Positions 43,506 through 56,986 of a DNA stretch of 64,000 bases are shown one piece after another (the stretch's first letter is position 1; the number at the start of each line of letters is the position of its first letter). The DNA lies in assembly GCA_003665825.1 (NCBI GenBank), contig QPFY01000012.1, positions 124,001-188,000 on the forward strand, given 5' to 3'. Position numbers and translations under genes: made by a program. The notes under the pieces are model-generated. The model made no database searches. It was not told where the DNA came from and saw only the letters and a program-made list of their open reading frames with translations. The stretch comes from Microbotryum silenes-acaulis (Eukaryota > Basidiomycota > Microbotryomycetes > Microbotryales > Microbotryaceae).

Positions 43506-46460
43506 ATGTCAGAGAGTGAGTCTGCCAGCCTGCCTACTTGTAGTGCATGCCCCTCTCCCCTCCCCTCCCCTCTCCTTCGCCTGGGCTGGGCGTCGCTTCG
43601 GAGCTTCGCAGGCTGACTGACACTGACAATGACACTGCAACTGACCTCTCGCCGCTTGCCTTTGGCCTTCTCCCCCGCCTTCGCACCGCATGGGTGTGTC
43701 ACCACATCAAACAAAACAGAGCACCACCACCGAGCTTCACTCAAGCAGTCCAACAAGTCGTTCAAGTCCAAGCACTCGACCAAGTCGGCGCTCAAGGACG
43801 CCGCCAAGGGCCGAACCCATCGCCCTTCGAGCTCGTCGTCGTCGCACAAGACGGGCAAGACCAACGCCAATTTGTCAGCGTCGCAGCACAAGCTCAATCG
43901 GAGGAACCATGCCAAGCAGATACAGGACAAGAAGCGTCACGCCTCGGATGCGACCGCGCAGCTCTTCGTAGGACCCGACAGGGCTCAGAGGATCGTCGCG
44001 GTCGTGCCCATGTCCGAAGACGTCGATCCGTTGGCCATAGTCGAACTCTTGGCTGCCACTATCAACGTCGAGGTCCATGGTCAGGATGGGTACCGTACTC
44101 TGGACGTGGCCAAGTTCCACAATCAATCCCTGCGCTTCCTCTTGCTCCCCGTGGCCTCGGAGGCGAGCTCCCTGTTCCCCATCCTCGACGGCTGCTCCGC
44201 CGCTGATTTCGTCATTCTCGGTCTATCCTCCTCGATCGAAGTCAACGAGCAGGGTGAAACCATGTTGCGATGCCTCACCGCCACTGGCGTCGCCTCCGTT
44301 CTAGGCGTGACCCCCGATCTGCCTAAGGAATCGCAGCTTATGACCTCAACAACGAGGACCAGTCTGACCTCGTTCCTCAATCATTTCTTCCCGACCATCG
44401 AAAAGGTCGCCGATCTGTCGTCTCCTTCAGAAGCGACGACGATCGTCCGAGGGTTGTGTGAAAAGGTACCCAAGGGGGTCAAGTGGAGAGAGGCACGGCC
44501 GAGAATTCTCGCCGAGTCGGTCCAATTCGAGAAGGGCAGTTCAGGTTCAAATGGTGATGCCGAGATGGGTGGGATCAAAGCCGACGAACATGTAGGGACA
44601 TTGGTCATTGAAGGTACGGTCAGAGGAGCGAAGTTGGATGCGAACCGATTGGTTCACTTGCAAGGCTTTGGGGATTTCCAAGTCGAAAAGGTGCGGAACG
44701 GAAGTACGTCTCTCGCAAGTCGACCGGAATGCTGATCATCTCTTTTTATCTCCTGCATCGCAGATCCTGGCAGCACCTTCGGCCCGCCGGCCACGCAAGT
44801 CGAACGCCGGCGACTCGATGGACCTATCGGGAGCTGGCCCATCCGAGTTGTCGGTCCCGCAGGATGATGATGCCGATTCTCTTGTCTCGACCAACGTTCC
44901 CGATGACGAAGAGCTAGGTTTGGCCGAGCAAACCTGGCCGACCGAGGAGGAATTGGCTTCTGCGCCTGCTGCGATCCACTCGACCTCATCGAGGGTCGGC
45001 GAGAGTGACATGCTTCCGCCGGCGCGAAAGGGGACCACTCCGCGACTGAGAAAAGTACCCAAGGGTACTAGTGCTTACCAGGCCGCGTGGATCATTGAGG
45101 AATCTGACGAGGAGGATGAGGGCGCCATGCAAGATGACGAGGACGAGATTGGAGAGGAACAGGATATTATCGATATGAATGAACCCGAGGGGCAGGACGA
45201 GGACGAGGGGAACCCCGATTTCGTCGACAATTCCGAATTTGACGATACGGCCAGTCAGTCGGTCGCGCCGTACGCCGATCTTTCACCAGAACAGGAAGAG
45301 GCGCAGTTGGCACAATATCTCGCCAATCGAGCGCAGGAGAGGGCCTCGCAGAACAAGGACGACATGGACTTCCCCGACGAAATGGACACGCCCTTGCATA
45401 TTTCTGCGAGGGAGAGGTTCGCACGATACAGGGGACTCAAGAGTTTCAGGACGAGCAAATGGGATCCCTACGAGGAGTTGCCGGTCGAATACTCGAGGTG
45501 TTTCATGTTTGAGGACTTCAAGAGGATCGCTAGGAAGATGGAGATGAAGGCCCAGCTTGACGGTGTAGAGGTAGGTGTTCTCGCTCGTCATGGAGTCTTT
45601 TCAGGGGTACTAACAGTCTACCTCTTGCATACAAGGCCGGTACAAAAGTCATTCTGCGGATCAAGAACGTACCCCGTACCGTTTTTGCATCGTATTCTGC
45701 TCTGCGGCCTTTCGTCGTGTACGGCCTGCTCAAGCACGAGCACAAGTACTCGGTCATGCACTTTACGGTTCAGCGCAACACAGAGTACCTCGAACCGGTG
45801 CGATCTAAGGACTCGCTCGTGCTGCAACTCGGGCCACGAAGGTTCGTCATCAACCCCATCTTTTCGGCGCACACGTTGAGCAATGGGGGCAAAGGGACCA
45901 ACAACGTGCACAAATTCGAGAGATTCTTGAGGCATGGGATCGACAGTCACATCGCTACGGCCTACTTGCCCATCACCTTTGGCAATGTTCCGGCGCTACT
46001 GCTCCGAGTGCCTTCGCAGACCTCGTCGGGGAACGACGAGCTGTCGTCGAACACACACCTGATTGGCACAGGATCGCTCTTGTCCGCGGATCCCACCCGG
46101 ATCACGGCCAAGCGCATCATTCTGACGGGCCACCCTTTCAAGGTGCATAAGAAGACGGCAACAATCCGATACCTCTTCTTCAACCGTACCGACATCGAGT
46201 ACTTTAAGCCGATCCAGTTGCGCACCAAGCGCGGACGGACGGGTTATATTCGTGAACCTCTCGGCACGCATGGGTATTTCAAGGCGAGTCTAGAGACATT
46301 AGAATTCTCCTTTCGATTCCAGGTGGCTGATGATGTGGCTTGACTCTTCTCGCAGGCTGGCTTTGATGGCCCGATCGACCAGATGGACCAAATTTGCTTG
46401 ACGCTCTACAAGCGCTGTTACCCCAAGTGGACAACACAGTACTACAAGGCGATCGAGTAG
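43506..46460 (+). CDS. TSR1: Pre-rRNA processing protein Tsr1-like (846 aa, 5 exons)
   Basis: Exons 43506-43515 (10 nt: MSE plus one base), 43720-44690, 44764-45570, 45636-46283 and 46356-46460 close to 847 codons. The joined start MSEKHHHRASLKQSNKSFKS is the Tsr1 signature; then come an AARP2CN-type domain, an acidic middle, and the C-terminal domain ending REPLGTHGYFKAGFDG, LYKRCYPKW. Tsr1 is a GTPase-like factor without GTPase activity that accompanies 20S pre-rRNA and 40S assembly from nucleolus to cytoplasm. The last intron begins GCGAGT after AAG, a GC-AG intron; a GT donor four bases away gives a stop. The intron after 44690 uses GTGCGG. Confidence 0.93.
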
Positions 46461-46690
46461 AAACTTCTTTTTGTGGTAGTTTTCTTTCCGTGTCATCACC
46501 ATCATTATTTTACCATGTTTCGTTGGGTTGAACTTTCCCCCACTTTGAGAGTGAATAGGTCCGAGCTCAACGGCGTCGGCAGAATAAAGTCGCCGCCCAT
46601 CTCCGCCCGTCGGCGTGCTAGCGGAGCTACGTGACCTTACCCGCGCTCTTGCTTCTGCGCAACTTTTACGATCCATCCCAGGCACCCAGC

Positions 46691-49600
46691 ATGGACTGTC
46701 TAGACAGGTGAGCTCGCCAAGCCACTGCTCTCCATCAATGCCCCAGTCACACTGAACATGCTCCCCCATCTCGGGTCCCACCCAGCAACCTGCACTCGGC
46801 GATTCTGTCGTCACTGGCGGCGAACCTGGCCTCGTCCTCGACGCACGACGACGTACACCTCCTAACCGAGTCCTTCGCGGGGATCCAACCCGTCACCAAC
46901 GGCGTTATCGGCGGGGTACTGAACCGCATCAACGGCGACAGTTACAGTTACACCGCCTCGGGTGGTGCGCATACCTTGGTTGTCAGTACCCGTTTCCTGT
47001 TTGAGCTCCACCCCGTCATCTATCGTACGCAGTGGGAACCGCATCACTCAGCTGACCACCCCCTTTTCTTCGGCACCCTAGACTCTATCCCAAGTTGATG
47101 GCATCATTGCGTTCTGCGACTATGCAGCCAAAGCACCCGCCAATTCGGACAACCTCAATCGGTTGCTCATGCTGCTCCAAGGCGCTCCCAAGTGGCAACT
47201 CGAAGCCGCCGTCGGGGTTCAAGGTCTGCCAGCATCCGCCCGAGCAGAAAGACGCTCAAGGAAGTTGACAATCGTCGGCACCTCTCTCTTGCACAGTCGC
47301 CCAAGACTATGCCCCCGGAGATCGACTCGCGTACAGCCTCGTTTTGGCCGCGCTGATCGTCGCCGGCGCCAGTCCCAACGAGCGCACCGCCGCTCTCGGC
47401 GTTCTCTCGCAATTTCACAAAGCCCTCTTGGCTGCAATCGAAAGCTCAGAGGGTGTGTTTGTAACGTATATGGCGCTTTATGAATGGCGTACACGAGTGC
47501 TCATACTTTCAAGACAACACTGCAGGTCACCGCATCATCGGGTACCTCTTGCCAGCGCTCAACGGAGCTCGTCGAGCTGTGGGCAACTCACCCTTCCCCT
47601 GGACCGTCCACGACGAGTTGCCGCTGACGCCCGAACCATCGCGCGATTTGGTCGAGTCCGTCGTCGCCGCCATCGCGTACGAATGGGACCCTTCGACGGA
47701 AGGGGGGCGTGTGGCGCTCGCGACCCTGAAGCAGTACGACACCTCGATGAGGGGCCTCTCCCCTGGACTGATTGCCCTCGTCCAGATCGAGTTCGAGCTC
47801 GCCTACTGGACCAGCGCGATCGTACCCGCCGTCAAGTCTGGTGGCGGGTGGCGAGCTCTCCTTGAAGGTGATCCTGCTTCGATCACCGCGGGAGGACAAG
47901 CGGCGTACGCCTCGGCGACGAGGGCTCATGGCACGTTTGAGAACACGTACGCCGTGCTCGAGAGGATGGATGGAGAGTACCCTCCCGATCCGTACGCCTT
48001 TGACGTCCTGCTGTCGAGTCTCAAACTCGCTGTCGTTGCCACGATCGCGACCGGTTCGCCGACGCAGATCTTGGCCAAGCTCTTCGACGACCTTTTGACC
48101 CACCCCGCGACCGTCGTGGATGAGCCTTTGCAGACGGGTGCCGTCGAGAGTCTGCAGGTCTTTGCCCATGCGTTCCCTTCGACCTTGCCCACAGCGCTTA
48201 ACACGGTCCGAAACTTTATCAGTTCACCGTCACCCGTGCTCGAGCAAAGTGGCGTATTGGCGCCCTCGTCGACGATGATCGCCGCCTCGGCATGCTACGC
48301 GTCGCTCATTAACTTGTCCAAGAATCCTGCCTTGCGCGAGTCGGCGATTCAGTCGTTGCTCAACCACTTTGCCGTACCCGGACGCGAGCCTTTGGTTCGA
48401 CAGGGTGAAGTCGTCGCCAATGACGCCAAGTCGATCCGATCACTCCAGGGGACCATGTCGGATCCGATTAAGGTCAGCGTGTCGTCGAACGTGGTCCACG
48501 CCGTCGCTCGTCTCGCTCTCGCCTTCAAGGACGAGCAGATCACCACGCTGGTCACGTCGATGCTCTTGCAACGACTTGTCGGCACGAACCCGGTCGTCGA
48601 CGGTGCGATCCTGTTTGAGCTCAGCGAACTCGCAACCATCGTCAATGCCGACACCTTCGCCGACATCCTCGCCGGCATCAGTCGAGTCAGCAAGCATGCC
48701 AAGCAGGACGAGGCGATGTCGCAGACGCTGCTGAATGCTCAGACGAGACTCGCGATCGCGGCGTCCTCGCGCCAAAAGTTCCACGTCAAATACCTTTCGG
48801 AGACACTCGCTCTCTTTGTTGAGGAAGGTGGCGCCGGCGACCGCAAGACCACCGCGTCCGAACGAGCGGCCGGTCTGCTCAACCTTGTGCCCATTCTCGA
48901 CGCCTTCCTTACTGGAGCCAAGTTCGATCCTCGCCAAGATATCGACGCGTCACTCGTATCCTTGTTCCGCAGTGCGTGGTACCTCATCGTCTTGTCGGGC
49001 TTTGTGTCGACGCCTTCGCGCATCGCCGACTGGCAGCGAGCGGCGCTCGTTCGCATCGCCCAGAGAACGCCCGGTCTCCTTCGCGGTGTCAAGGACGACT
49101 TCGTCGCCACCGAGCTCGACTTCAATCCCATTTTACGCAATAAGGAGCACGTCCTTTCACCGGATGCGGCCCGTCAAGAGCTTGCCGCGATCTTGCCCTC
49201 GGCTGCTTCGTTCGCTCGATCGCTCCCAGCGTCCCAAGTCGTCTTCTTGTTGACCGTGGTGCGCCTCGAGTCCCTGCGAGCCGAAGCGGGCCAACCGTCG
49301 ATCGTGCTCTCCTACTTCCATGTCCAAGGTATCAACGAGAACCCTCAGCTGTACGCATTGACGACCTCGATCGCTGAGCACGTCAACAACACGTTCGTCT
49401 CGCGCTTGAGTCAACTCGTCACCGGTCACACGATGGACCCGGCCGTCTACCACGAAGTGCGGGAGATCCTATTGCAATGCTGCCACACGCTCGGCAAGGT
49501 CCGAACCACCGCGATCCGCTATCTCAATGACCTGTTCACGAGCTTCCCGTCCTTGCTGTGCAGCGGCGAAGTCGTGACGACGATGCTCGAGCTGTTGACG

Positions 49601-52600
49601 GTCACTCGCCGCGCCTGCTTGGCCGAATTCGTCGACGAATACACCCCTCTTTATACATTCCACTCGAGCCGCATAAACTTTGACGTTATCCTCCCGGACG
49701 ACTACTCGATTCGCAACAGCGTCTTGACCGAGTTGCATCGCTATGCGAGATCGTGGCTCAAGGCCGGTCTCACGCGCGCGCCGTCGGAGATGCGCGGATT
49801 GCTGCAGGATTACATTGACGGCACTGAAGTGGCCCCTCCTACGACCTCGCTCAAAGCGTTCGCCGATGACGAGATGGGCAAGTCCGTCGCGATCGACTTG
49901 ATCCGCATGCCTCCCAGCAATGCTCGTGAGGCCAGCTTGCCGGCTTGGGGCGAGTGGCGAGCCGACAATTCGGCCAACTTTGCTCGCACCTTTGGCGCCA
50001 AGAGCTTCTTCGGTGGTGAAGCTTCGAGGACGGCGGACACGTCACGTGATGCAATCCTTGACGAGCTGGAGGCCCTGGCCGAACAACTTGATCAGCACAA
50101 GATGCACGTCAAGTTGGTCGACATCCGCGCGCTGCTCTACCGCAGCGGTGGGCATCTCGTCAAGGCGCAAAGCCCCGATCCCGACATTCTGCAGCACCTC
50201 GTTCATCTTCCTGCCCGTATCTTTACCGATGTTGTGATAGAAATTGCGACCGAGGTCTGGACATGGGTCGTGGACGTTCGACCTGAACTCGAGCCTCGAT
50301 TGATGGTCGAGGTCGCCGAGGCCTGGCAGTCGACAATCCAGCGCCGACAAGGTCTCTTCTCGAGCGAGGCGAATCGCAAAAACCCTCTCGATGTTCCAAC
50401 CCAGTTCACTCCCACCGACAAGGACTACATGACCAAGGAGTTCATCCACGCCACCCGTCTGTTGCAGCCCCACATGACGCTGCTGCAGTTCCTATCGAGC
50501 CGATTCCAAGCCTTCCGATACCGCGATACCGACCTCGTCCATGCGTGCATGAGGATCCTCAAGCGCTCGACCGACGCGGCCAGGTCCTGGTCGACGCATC
50601 AACTCGCACGAGAGATTCGTATGCGCACGCTCTCGTTCGGCTTTTGCGTCTTGCAAGGTAGCGAGCTCGAATCGGCCGTCGAGTACAACTTCCGCGACAG
50701 CTTGTACGAAGCGGCGATGACGTGGTTTGAATTGGCGCCCGGGTGAGTGGTCATGGCCATCAAGTCTTTGGTCACAACAATTGACGTCTACCCCGCTCTT
50801 CGTTACAGATGGACCTACGGAAGCAATCGCATCCAACTCAAGGCTGACCTGCAGGCCATGGAGGAGCTGCATTCTACGATCAAGAGCGACAAACCTGCGT
50901 ATGACTACATCCTTTCGGCATCTCGTAGTCGCAAGGCCAGTGGTCTGCCCTATAACTCGTCCGCCGCGACCGCCGGCTCCTTGCAAACCCAACGACAGCA
51001 ACTTCTCTTGGCCCTTCTCGAAAACGAGTTGGACCGCCTGAAGCTGTGGACCAACCCGCTGCTCGATCCGAAGCGAGGCGCCGTCCCCACTCCCCGCTCG
51101 ACCGCCTCCGATGCAAATTGGGTTCGAATGGCCAACATCGCGTGGTCGCACTGGCCCGGCGTGGCCGTGCAGCTGCCCGAACGCACCAAGCTGCCCGCCG
51201 TTGCGGCCGAGGTCACCCGCCTCGTCCGATCAAACCCGCTTCGAGCGCAGCACATTCCTGATGCGTTGCAATACTTCGTCGGGGATACGATCAGTCCCGA
51301 GTCCAAACGCCACCTGCGCGTGCTGCTCTTCTGGGCTCCTGTACCTGTCATCTCGGCGCTTCGATTTCTGTTCCCACTTTTCAAAGGCGATCCGATCCTC
51401 TTGCAGTACGCCCTGCGCGTCCTCGAGCACCACCCCGTCGAGATCACCTTCTTCTACATCCCCCAGGTCGTCCAAGCGTTGCGCTCCGATGAACTTGGTT
51501 ACGCCGAGCGTTTCATCTTCGAGACGTCCAAGATCTCGCAGCTCTTTTGCCACCAGATTATCTGGAACATGAAAGCCAACGCTTACCGTGGGGATGACGG
51601 TGATGTCGAGGACCCCATGAAGCCGAATCTGGATCGCATGGTCGACATGATCGTCTCCTCGCTGTCCGGTGACGCCAAGGACTTCTTCCAACGCGAGTTC
51701 GCCTTCTTCGACGAAGTCACCTCGATCTCGGCGAAGCTCAAACCGTTCATCAAGTCCCCTAAGCACGAGAAGAAGGCAAAGATTGACGAAGAGATGGCCA
51801 AGATCAAAGTCGACGTTGGGGTTTACCTTCCTTCGAACCCCGATGGTGTCGTGGTCGATGTCGATCGCAAGTCCGGTCGACCGCTTCAATCCCACGCCAA
51901 GGCTCCTTTCATGGCGACCTTCAAGGTTCGTCGCGATCACAAGAGCAGCGTCACGGCCGACCTCGATGCCCAAGATGCGCTCATTGAGGATGAGGAATCG
52001 AGCGGTCAGGTCCAGACCAAGTCTTTCGACACGTGGCAAGCCGCAATTTTCAAGGTCGGCGACGATTGTCGTCAGGATGTGCTCGCCTTGCAAATCATCG
52101 CCATGCATAAGAACATCTTCACCGCCCTCGGTCTAGACTTGCTCGTCACGCCTTATCGTGTCACCGCGACAGGTCCTGGGTGTGGCGTGATCGATGTCAT
52201 TCCCAACGCGACCTCGCGGGATGAGATGGGTCGCGCCAAGGTCAATGACCTCAAGAGCTTCTTCGTGCTCAAGTACGGTAGCCCCGACGGCATCGAGTTC
52301 CAACGCGCTCGTAACAACTTCATCCAGTCCATGGCGGCGTATTCGCTATTGTGCTACATTGTGCAGATCAAGGATCGCCACAACGGTAACATCATGATTG
52401 ACGGAAAGGGGTGCATCACTCACATTGGTCAATCCCATGCTGCTAATCCCTTTACAGTTGTCCTTTCCGGTGTCTAACACGTGATATGTTGTACTTGACA
52501 GATTTCGGATTCTTGTTCGACATCGGCCCTGGTGGCGTCAAATTTGAGCCGTCATCTTTCAAATTGTCGCACGAGATGATGGTCCTAATGGGCGGCAAGG

Positions 52601-52893
52601 ATTCGGTCGGGTTCCGCCACTTCTCGGAACTCACCGTCAAGTCGTTCCTCGCGTGCCGACCTTATGCGCAGCAGATCGTCGATACGGCAAGGCTCATGCT
52701 CGCGGCTGAATTCCCGTCGTTCAAGGGTGAACCGACGATGCAACGCCTAACAGAACGATTCCGCCTCGAACTGCGCGAAGACGAGGCGGCCGAGTACATG
52801 AAGGGCGTGATTGCGAACGCGCATGAGAACCCTCGCTCGATCGTCTACGACATCTTCCAGGAGAAGACGAACGGTATTCCTTATGTTCGGTAG
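46691..52893 (+). CDS. STT4: Phosphatidylinositol 4-kinase Stt4-like (1912 aa, 7 exons)
   Basis: Exons 46691-46707 (17 nt), 46786-46981, 47082-47223, 47297-47452, 47526-50742, 50809-52427 and 52502-52893 total 1913 codons. Most of the protein is a helical solenoid. The PIK helical domain lies before the C-terminal lipid kinase domain, where I see GDDCRQD, PNATSRDEMG, the catalytic loop DRHNGN and, across the last intron, HIDFGFLFDIGPGG (the DFG motif). The end reads NGIPYVR. Stt4 makes PI4P at the plasma membrane with Ypp1 and Efr3. Length equals yeast Stt4 (1900 aa). It starts 231 bp after TSR1 on the same strand. Confidence 0.95.
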
Positions 52894-53088
52894 TTCTTGC
52901 GTGCGTGTGCGGGTATGGTATCGTGAGTTTCTTGGAATTAGATTTTGCAATCTCAACTTGGGATGTAAGTGGCGCGCATTGGAACCAAGAAGTGAAGGCC
53001 AGTTGATCGAGTGTTACAACACGATAAGAGAAACTTCAAACAAACTCTAAAACTGCAAAAACTATGTGTACACTGCCACACAGTCTTC

Positions 53089-56000
53089 TCACTCCATCCT
53101 GGTGGGTATGTCCTGGTAGCTCTGCTTTTCGTCCACGGCCTGCATCTCCTTCATTGCCGCGACAAATCGAGCACCTCCGGGCCTGACAGAGCTGAACCAA
53201 GAGAGGAGGAAGATGCGGGCGAGCAAAAGCCAGACTATGATGAGCACAATTGACACCCAATCGCTGGGCAAGCGTCCACCGGTTGGGATGGTCAATGTTA
53301 TCCGTTCGAGCGTGCGGGAAAGCTTGCTCTTGCCGAGCCACGATCGCAGCCCCAGCTTTTGCTTGCGCTGCATGATGTCAAGCAAAGTCGGCGCCATAAT
53401 TTCAAGCATCGACCAGTCCTGCACGATGTCGGGAGCATCCACGGGTCGTCCAAAGTCGGTCCTGGCCCAATCTTGGAACGTCGCTCTTTGTGCGTTGACC
53501 ACCTTCCGCGCCTCGTCACTGGAGAAGAGGTCCCATTTCTGATCCGCCGACTCGTCGATAAACCGGTTGAGACGCTTGGTCAGGGTGTAATCTTGTCGAT
53601 AATGCATCAAAGCCCCTTGACCATATTGTGCGAGCTCAGATTTGGCCATCCCGTCTGGCAAGGCGCAGTCCATCATGTTTGGTGCCCCCGACCACTTGGG
53701 CCAAGCCCCATCTTCGGCGTAGACCTTACCCACAGCCCCCGGTGTTACAACGAGCGATGTTCCAATTCCGAATTGCTGCAAGAGCTCGCGGGCGCACAGC
53801 GCGTCATCGGTGCCTCTCCGCTCGTCTTGGCCAAATGTCGAGGAACATACACCGCGCGTTACGGCCCATTCGGTGAAGCCCAGGCCGGGAAGATGGATAC
53901 CGGCAGACCACCATGCCCATGGGTCGATGATCGTTTTTGACCTCAGGCCGGCGATGTGAAACTCGTGCATTCGCACTGGAGAGACGTACGAGAGAGGTAT
54001 CCCTGCTCCAGGCCGATTAAAGTCAAAGTCGGGGTACTTGCGCTTGAGGTCGAGCAGCGCGGGCGTGTCGTTCGGAGGCTCGTCATACCGGGGAGCGCAG
54101 TTGAGGCACGCAAATGCCGAGAGGAACTCGAAAGCCGCGGGGCGAAGGCCTGCCGCCATCTCTTTGAAGTTGAGTCCGAGTTTGTTCGCTTCTTTAGGTT
54201 CGATAGTACCAGGCCAGTAGTCGAAGTGGTAGGTAGAGTACATCCACTCGGTGAGAGGGGTGCTGTGGCGCGACGTCGGCGCCGGAGGCCACGCTTTCCC
54301 GTGAGCCGGCTTGAGGAAGATGTACTCGTCCCAATCGATAGTGCTCGTCCATCGGTGACCGTCGGCCATAGCGCGGAACACGCAATCTTGAAGTGCCGCC
54401 GTTTGACCATTGTACCAAAGCCTGACATCCTGCTCGCCGCTGCTGTAATCGCCCATCTCGAACTCTACCTCCGGAGTGAGCTCGTTCACGCCTGGGAGGT
54501 CCCACAGGCTCGGCTCGACTTGAAACTTCCGAGAAGCATGATGTCCGACGATGTTACTCTTCTTCCACCCCTGAGGTAGGCCCCATCGAACCAGCTCGAT
54601 CCCATCCGGGTTGCGGTCCACGAGCCCGCGTAGGGTCTCGAGAGTTTTTGGCCCGGGATCAAGCAGATAGATGTAGTATTTAGAGAACCCAAGGGCTTGA
54701 TAGTGAGCCATATGGTCGGCCATCACAGCTGTTGATCAAGAGCATGTCAGAATGCTGATAACCTGCTCGTCTTAAAGGTGTAATCTTAGACTCACGAGCG
54801 AAGACATCACCCGTTAGCGGGGCCAAACAGATAGCAGCCGAGCCATTCCCAGAACGATGAGCCTCGGTGTCGAGTCGAGGGATTGCGGTCACTGGCACAA
54901 AGACGTCGGCTGGAGGCGGGAGGTCGACCAGTGATAGTGTGGCATAGCTGTGAGCGTAAGCCCAATCCGCCTGTCAGGCACCGTCATAGAAGAGCGACCG
55001 AGATGACACAGCCCACCACTTACATATCGGAATTCTCCCAATCCAGCTGGGCATCCGAGTACGCCTCGAGTGGACAGTGAAACATGACGCTGATCAAGTC
55101 CTTCTCTTCTTCATGGGAGTCGGGGAGAGCATTCAGCCTCGTCGGAGTGATTGTGAACGAGGTTCGCCCGTGAAATCGGTCCCGTAGTACGATGTGGCAC
55201 TGCAGCAGCAACGGAACTTGGGGAAACGACCCTGATGGGTACGACATGTAGCCCTTCCCTTTCATTTGAGCGATGATGGCGACTTGTGGAGGTTCGGGTC
55301 TCGAATGGGTCGCATTCTCGGTCGAACCTTCACGCTTAATGATAAGTGGCCGCGGGTCGACCCAGGCGCTCGTAAGCCACACCTGAGCGGAGTCCGAAAA
55401 ATAGGAGTGATTCGAATCAGCAGCGATCATGGGTGTACGTGAGCCGCGAGAATCCAACCTACCTCATCGTAGGGTGCAGGTGCTTTGTACTCTTCGAGAT
55501 GCCGCAACCGCAATGGAGCAATTACGCCACCCTTCGCGAGCCGAGTCGTGCGGGCCTCGATGCGGTCGAAGTTGTGCCAGGACAGCGCCTTGGAGTCCGC
55601 AGTTGCAGCCCTCCCTGACGATGGCAGAGCCCTGTGGATGAGGGTGCGAACGCGAGAGACTGGCCTCTTTTGACCTAAGAATACTCTTGGGTAGAGCACC
55701 ACCGTCAGGACGACGAAGGCAACGGCCCAAAATAGTCGCACGGGCAACCGAGCTCGTCTCGGCGATGGAATGTTGCGCGGTGACAAGGGCGGCAGAGGTG
55801 CAGCATCGCTTGCACCATCTGTGACGGGAACGCAGGCGATACTCAACATCGACCGCCGCCCCTTCCTCGTGGGTATTGGTGGTGCCGACCCAGTGCCGTT
55901 CATAGTTGTTGTCGCGGGGCCTCCCAGCCGCAGGAACCTCGGCACCAAGGGCAAGAGCAGCCGAAAGACAGGCGAGAACACGTAGGCGTACCGGTCGGCT

Positions 56001-56128
56001 CGGGGGGCGTTCCGGACGAGTGGTGTATTAACTTCGCCTCGTCTCGATGGCCACGAGTTGATGGAGCGTTTTCTCACACTCTGCGACGTCGCTGAGAAGT
56101 CGCTAGAGGAAGAACGTTGAGCGGCCAT
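53089..56128 (-). CDS. Family 92-like glycosyltransferase, membrane protein (938 aa, 4 exons)
   Basis: Exons 56128-55463, 55382-55024, 54947-54796 and 54728-53089 total 939 codons. The N-terminal 110 residues are basic and disordered, then a membrane span (LPVRLFWAVAFVVLTVVLYP, about residues 129-150), a lumenal region, the GT92/DUF23 core (HYQALGFSKYYIYLLDPG; the DxD-like STIDWDEYIFLKP) and a second hydrophobic segment near the C-terminus (WVSIVLIIVWLLLARIF). GT92 enzymes add galactose or related sugars to glycans in the Golgi. Its acceptor here is unknown. The stop lies 195 bp from the STT4 stop (convergent). Confidence 0.8.
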
Positions 56129-56986
56129 GGGTCCCCGTTGTTCTTTGAAGACCAGCTGAAGCCGTACGTAACAAGGGACCAAGGGCAGATCTTCGGGTTG
56201 TCTCTCAGCTTCCACGTGCCCTCTTCCACGGAGGCCGGCGACTCGCGGGAGAGACAACAAAGGCGCAACTCCGCGGAGTCGACGGGCGCGCGCCTGCCTC
56301 TTTTGGCGCGTAATGAGGCATAATGTCTCAGACGGCACTACTAATGGCTGTGCGACGAGGCATAACAGATGTCACTTTGACCGGCATTATGCCGGAGACG
56401 TCATTGCCTAGGTGACCACTGATATTTTTGCTTTTTTTTTTTTGTTTTTTTTGGTGACTTTACAGACCGTGTAGTACGAGGCTGAGCAATCTCGCTGAGT
56501 CCTTTTGCAGATGGACTCGGAGAAATTCGCGTCTCGAAGAAACCCACGCCACTAGCCGGCCCCTGCGGCCCAGCCGGTGGCCCCGGCCGGTGTTGGCGCC
56601 ATTTCGATAGTGCGAGCAGCACCCGTGTGGCTAGTAATTCCTGGTTTGGTTCACGCACATAGTCAGAAATCTCGCAGCGGTTTGGTTTTCAACCACAGGT
56701 TTTGCAGAGGCTGAGTTCTGAGATTAGGTGAACGAAGCCACGCCGGGAGGTCCGCGCGCGATTTCGGGAGGTGTCAATTCTTGTGGCCTTGCTAGGTCTT
56801 GGACTGGGTGACCAGGCCGTCTGCCATATAATTCCAACTCACAGCGCACTCCGGACACGATCCGAATTTTGTCCCGTACACAAAGCAGCAGATGACTCCA
56901 CCTGCTAGCTGACCGGTGGCGAATACATTGCCAAGATACAGAGCGCATCACCCAGGCCGAGCGAAATTGGATTCCTTTTCCCGTTC
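56129..56986. other. Intergenic
   Basis: Lies between two minus-strand genes, so it holds the glycosyltransferase promoter and the C2-gene 3' flank. It has a T-rich run near 56430-56450 and a perfect 15-bp palindrome-like CCGGCATTATGCCGG at about 56380-56394. No gene is called. Confidence 0.5.
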
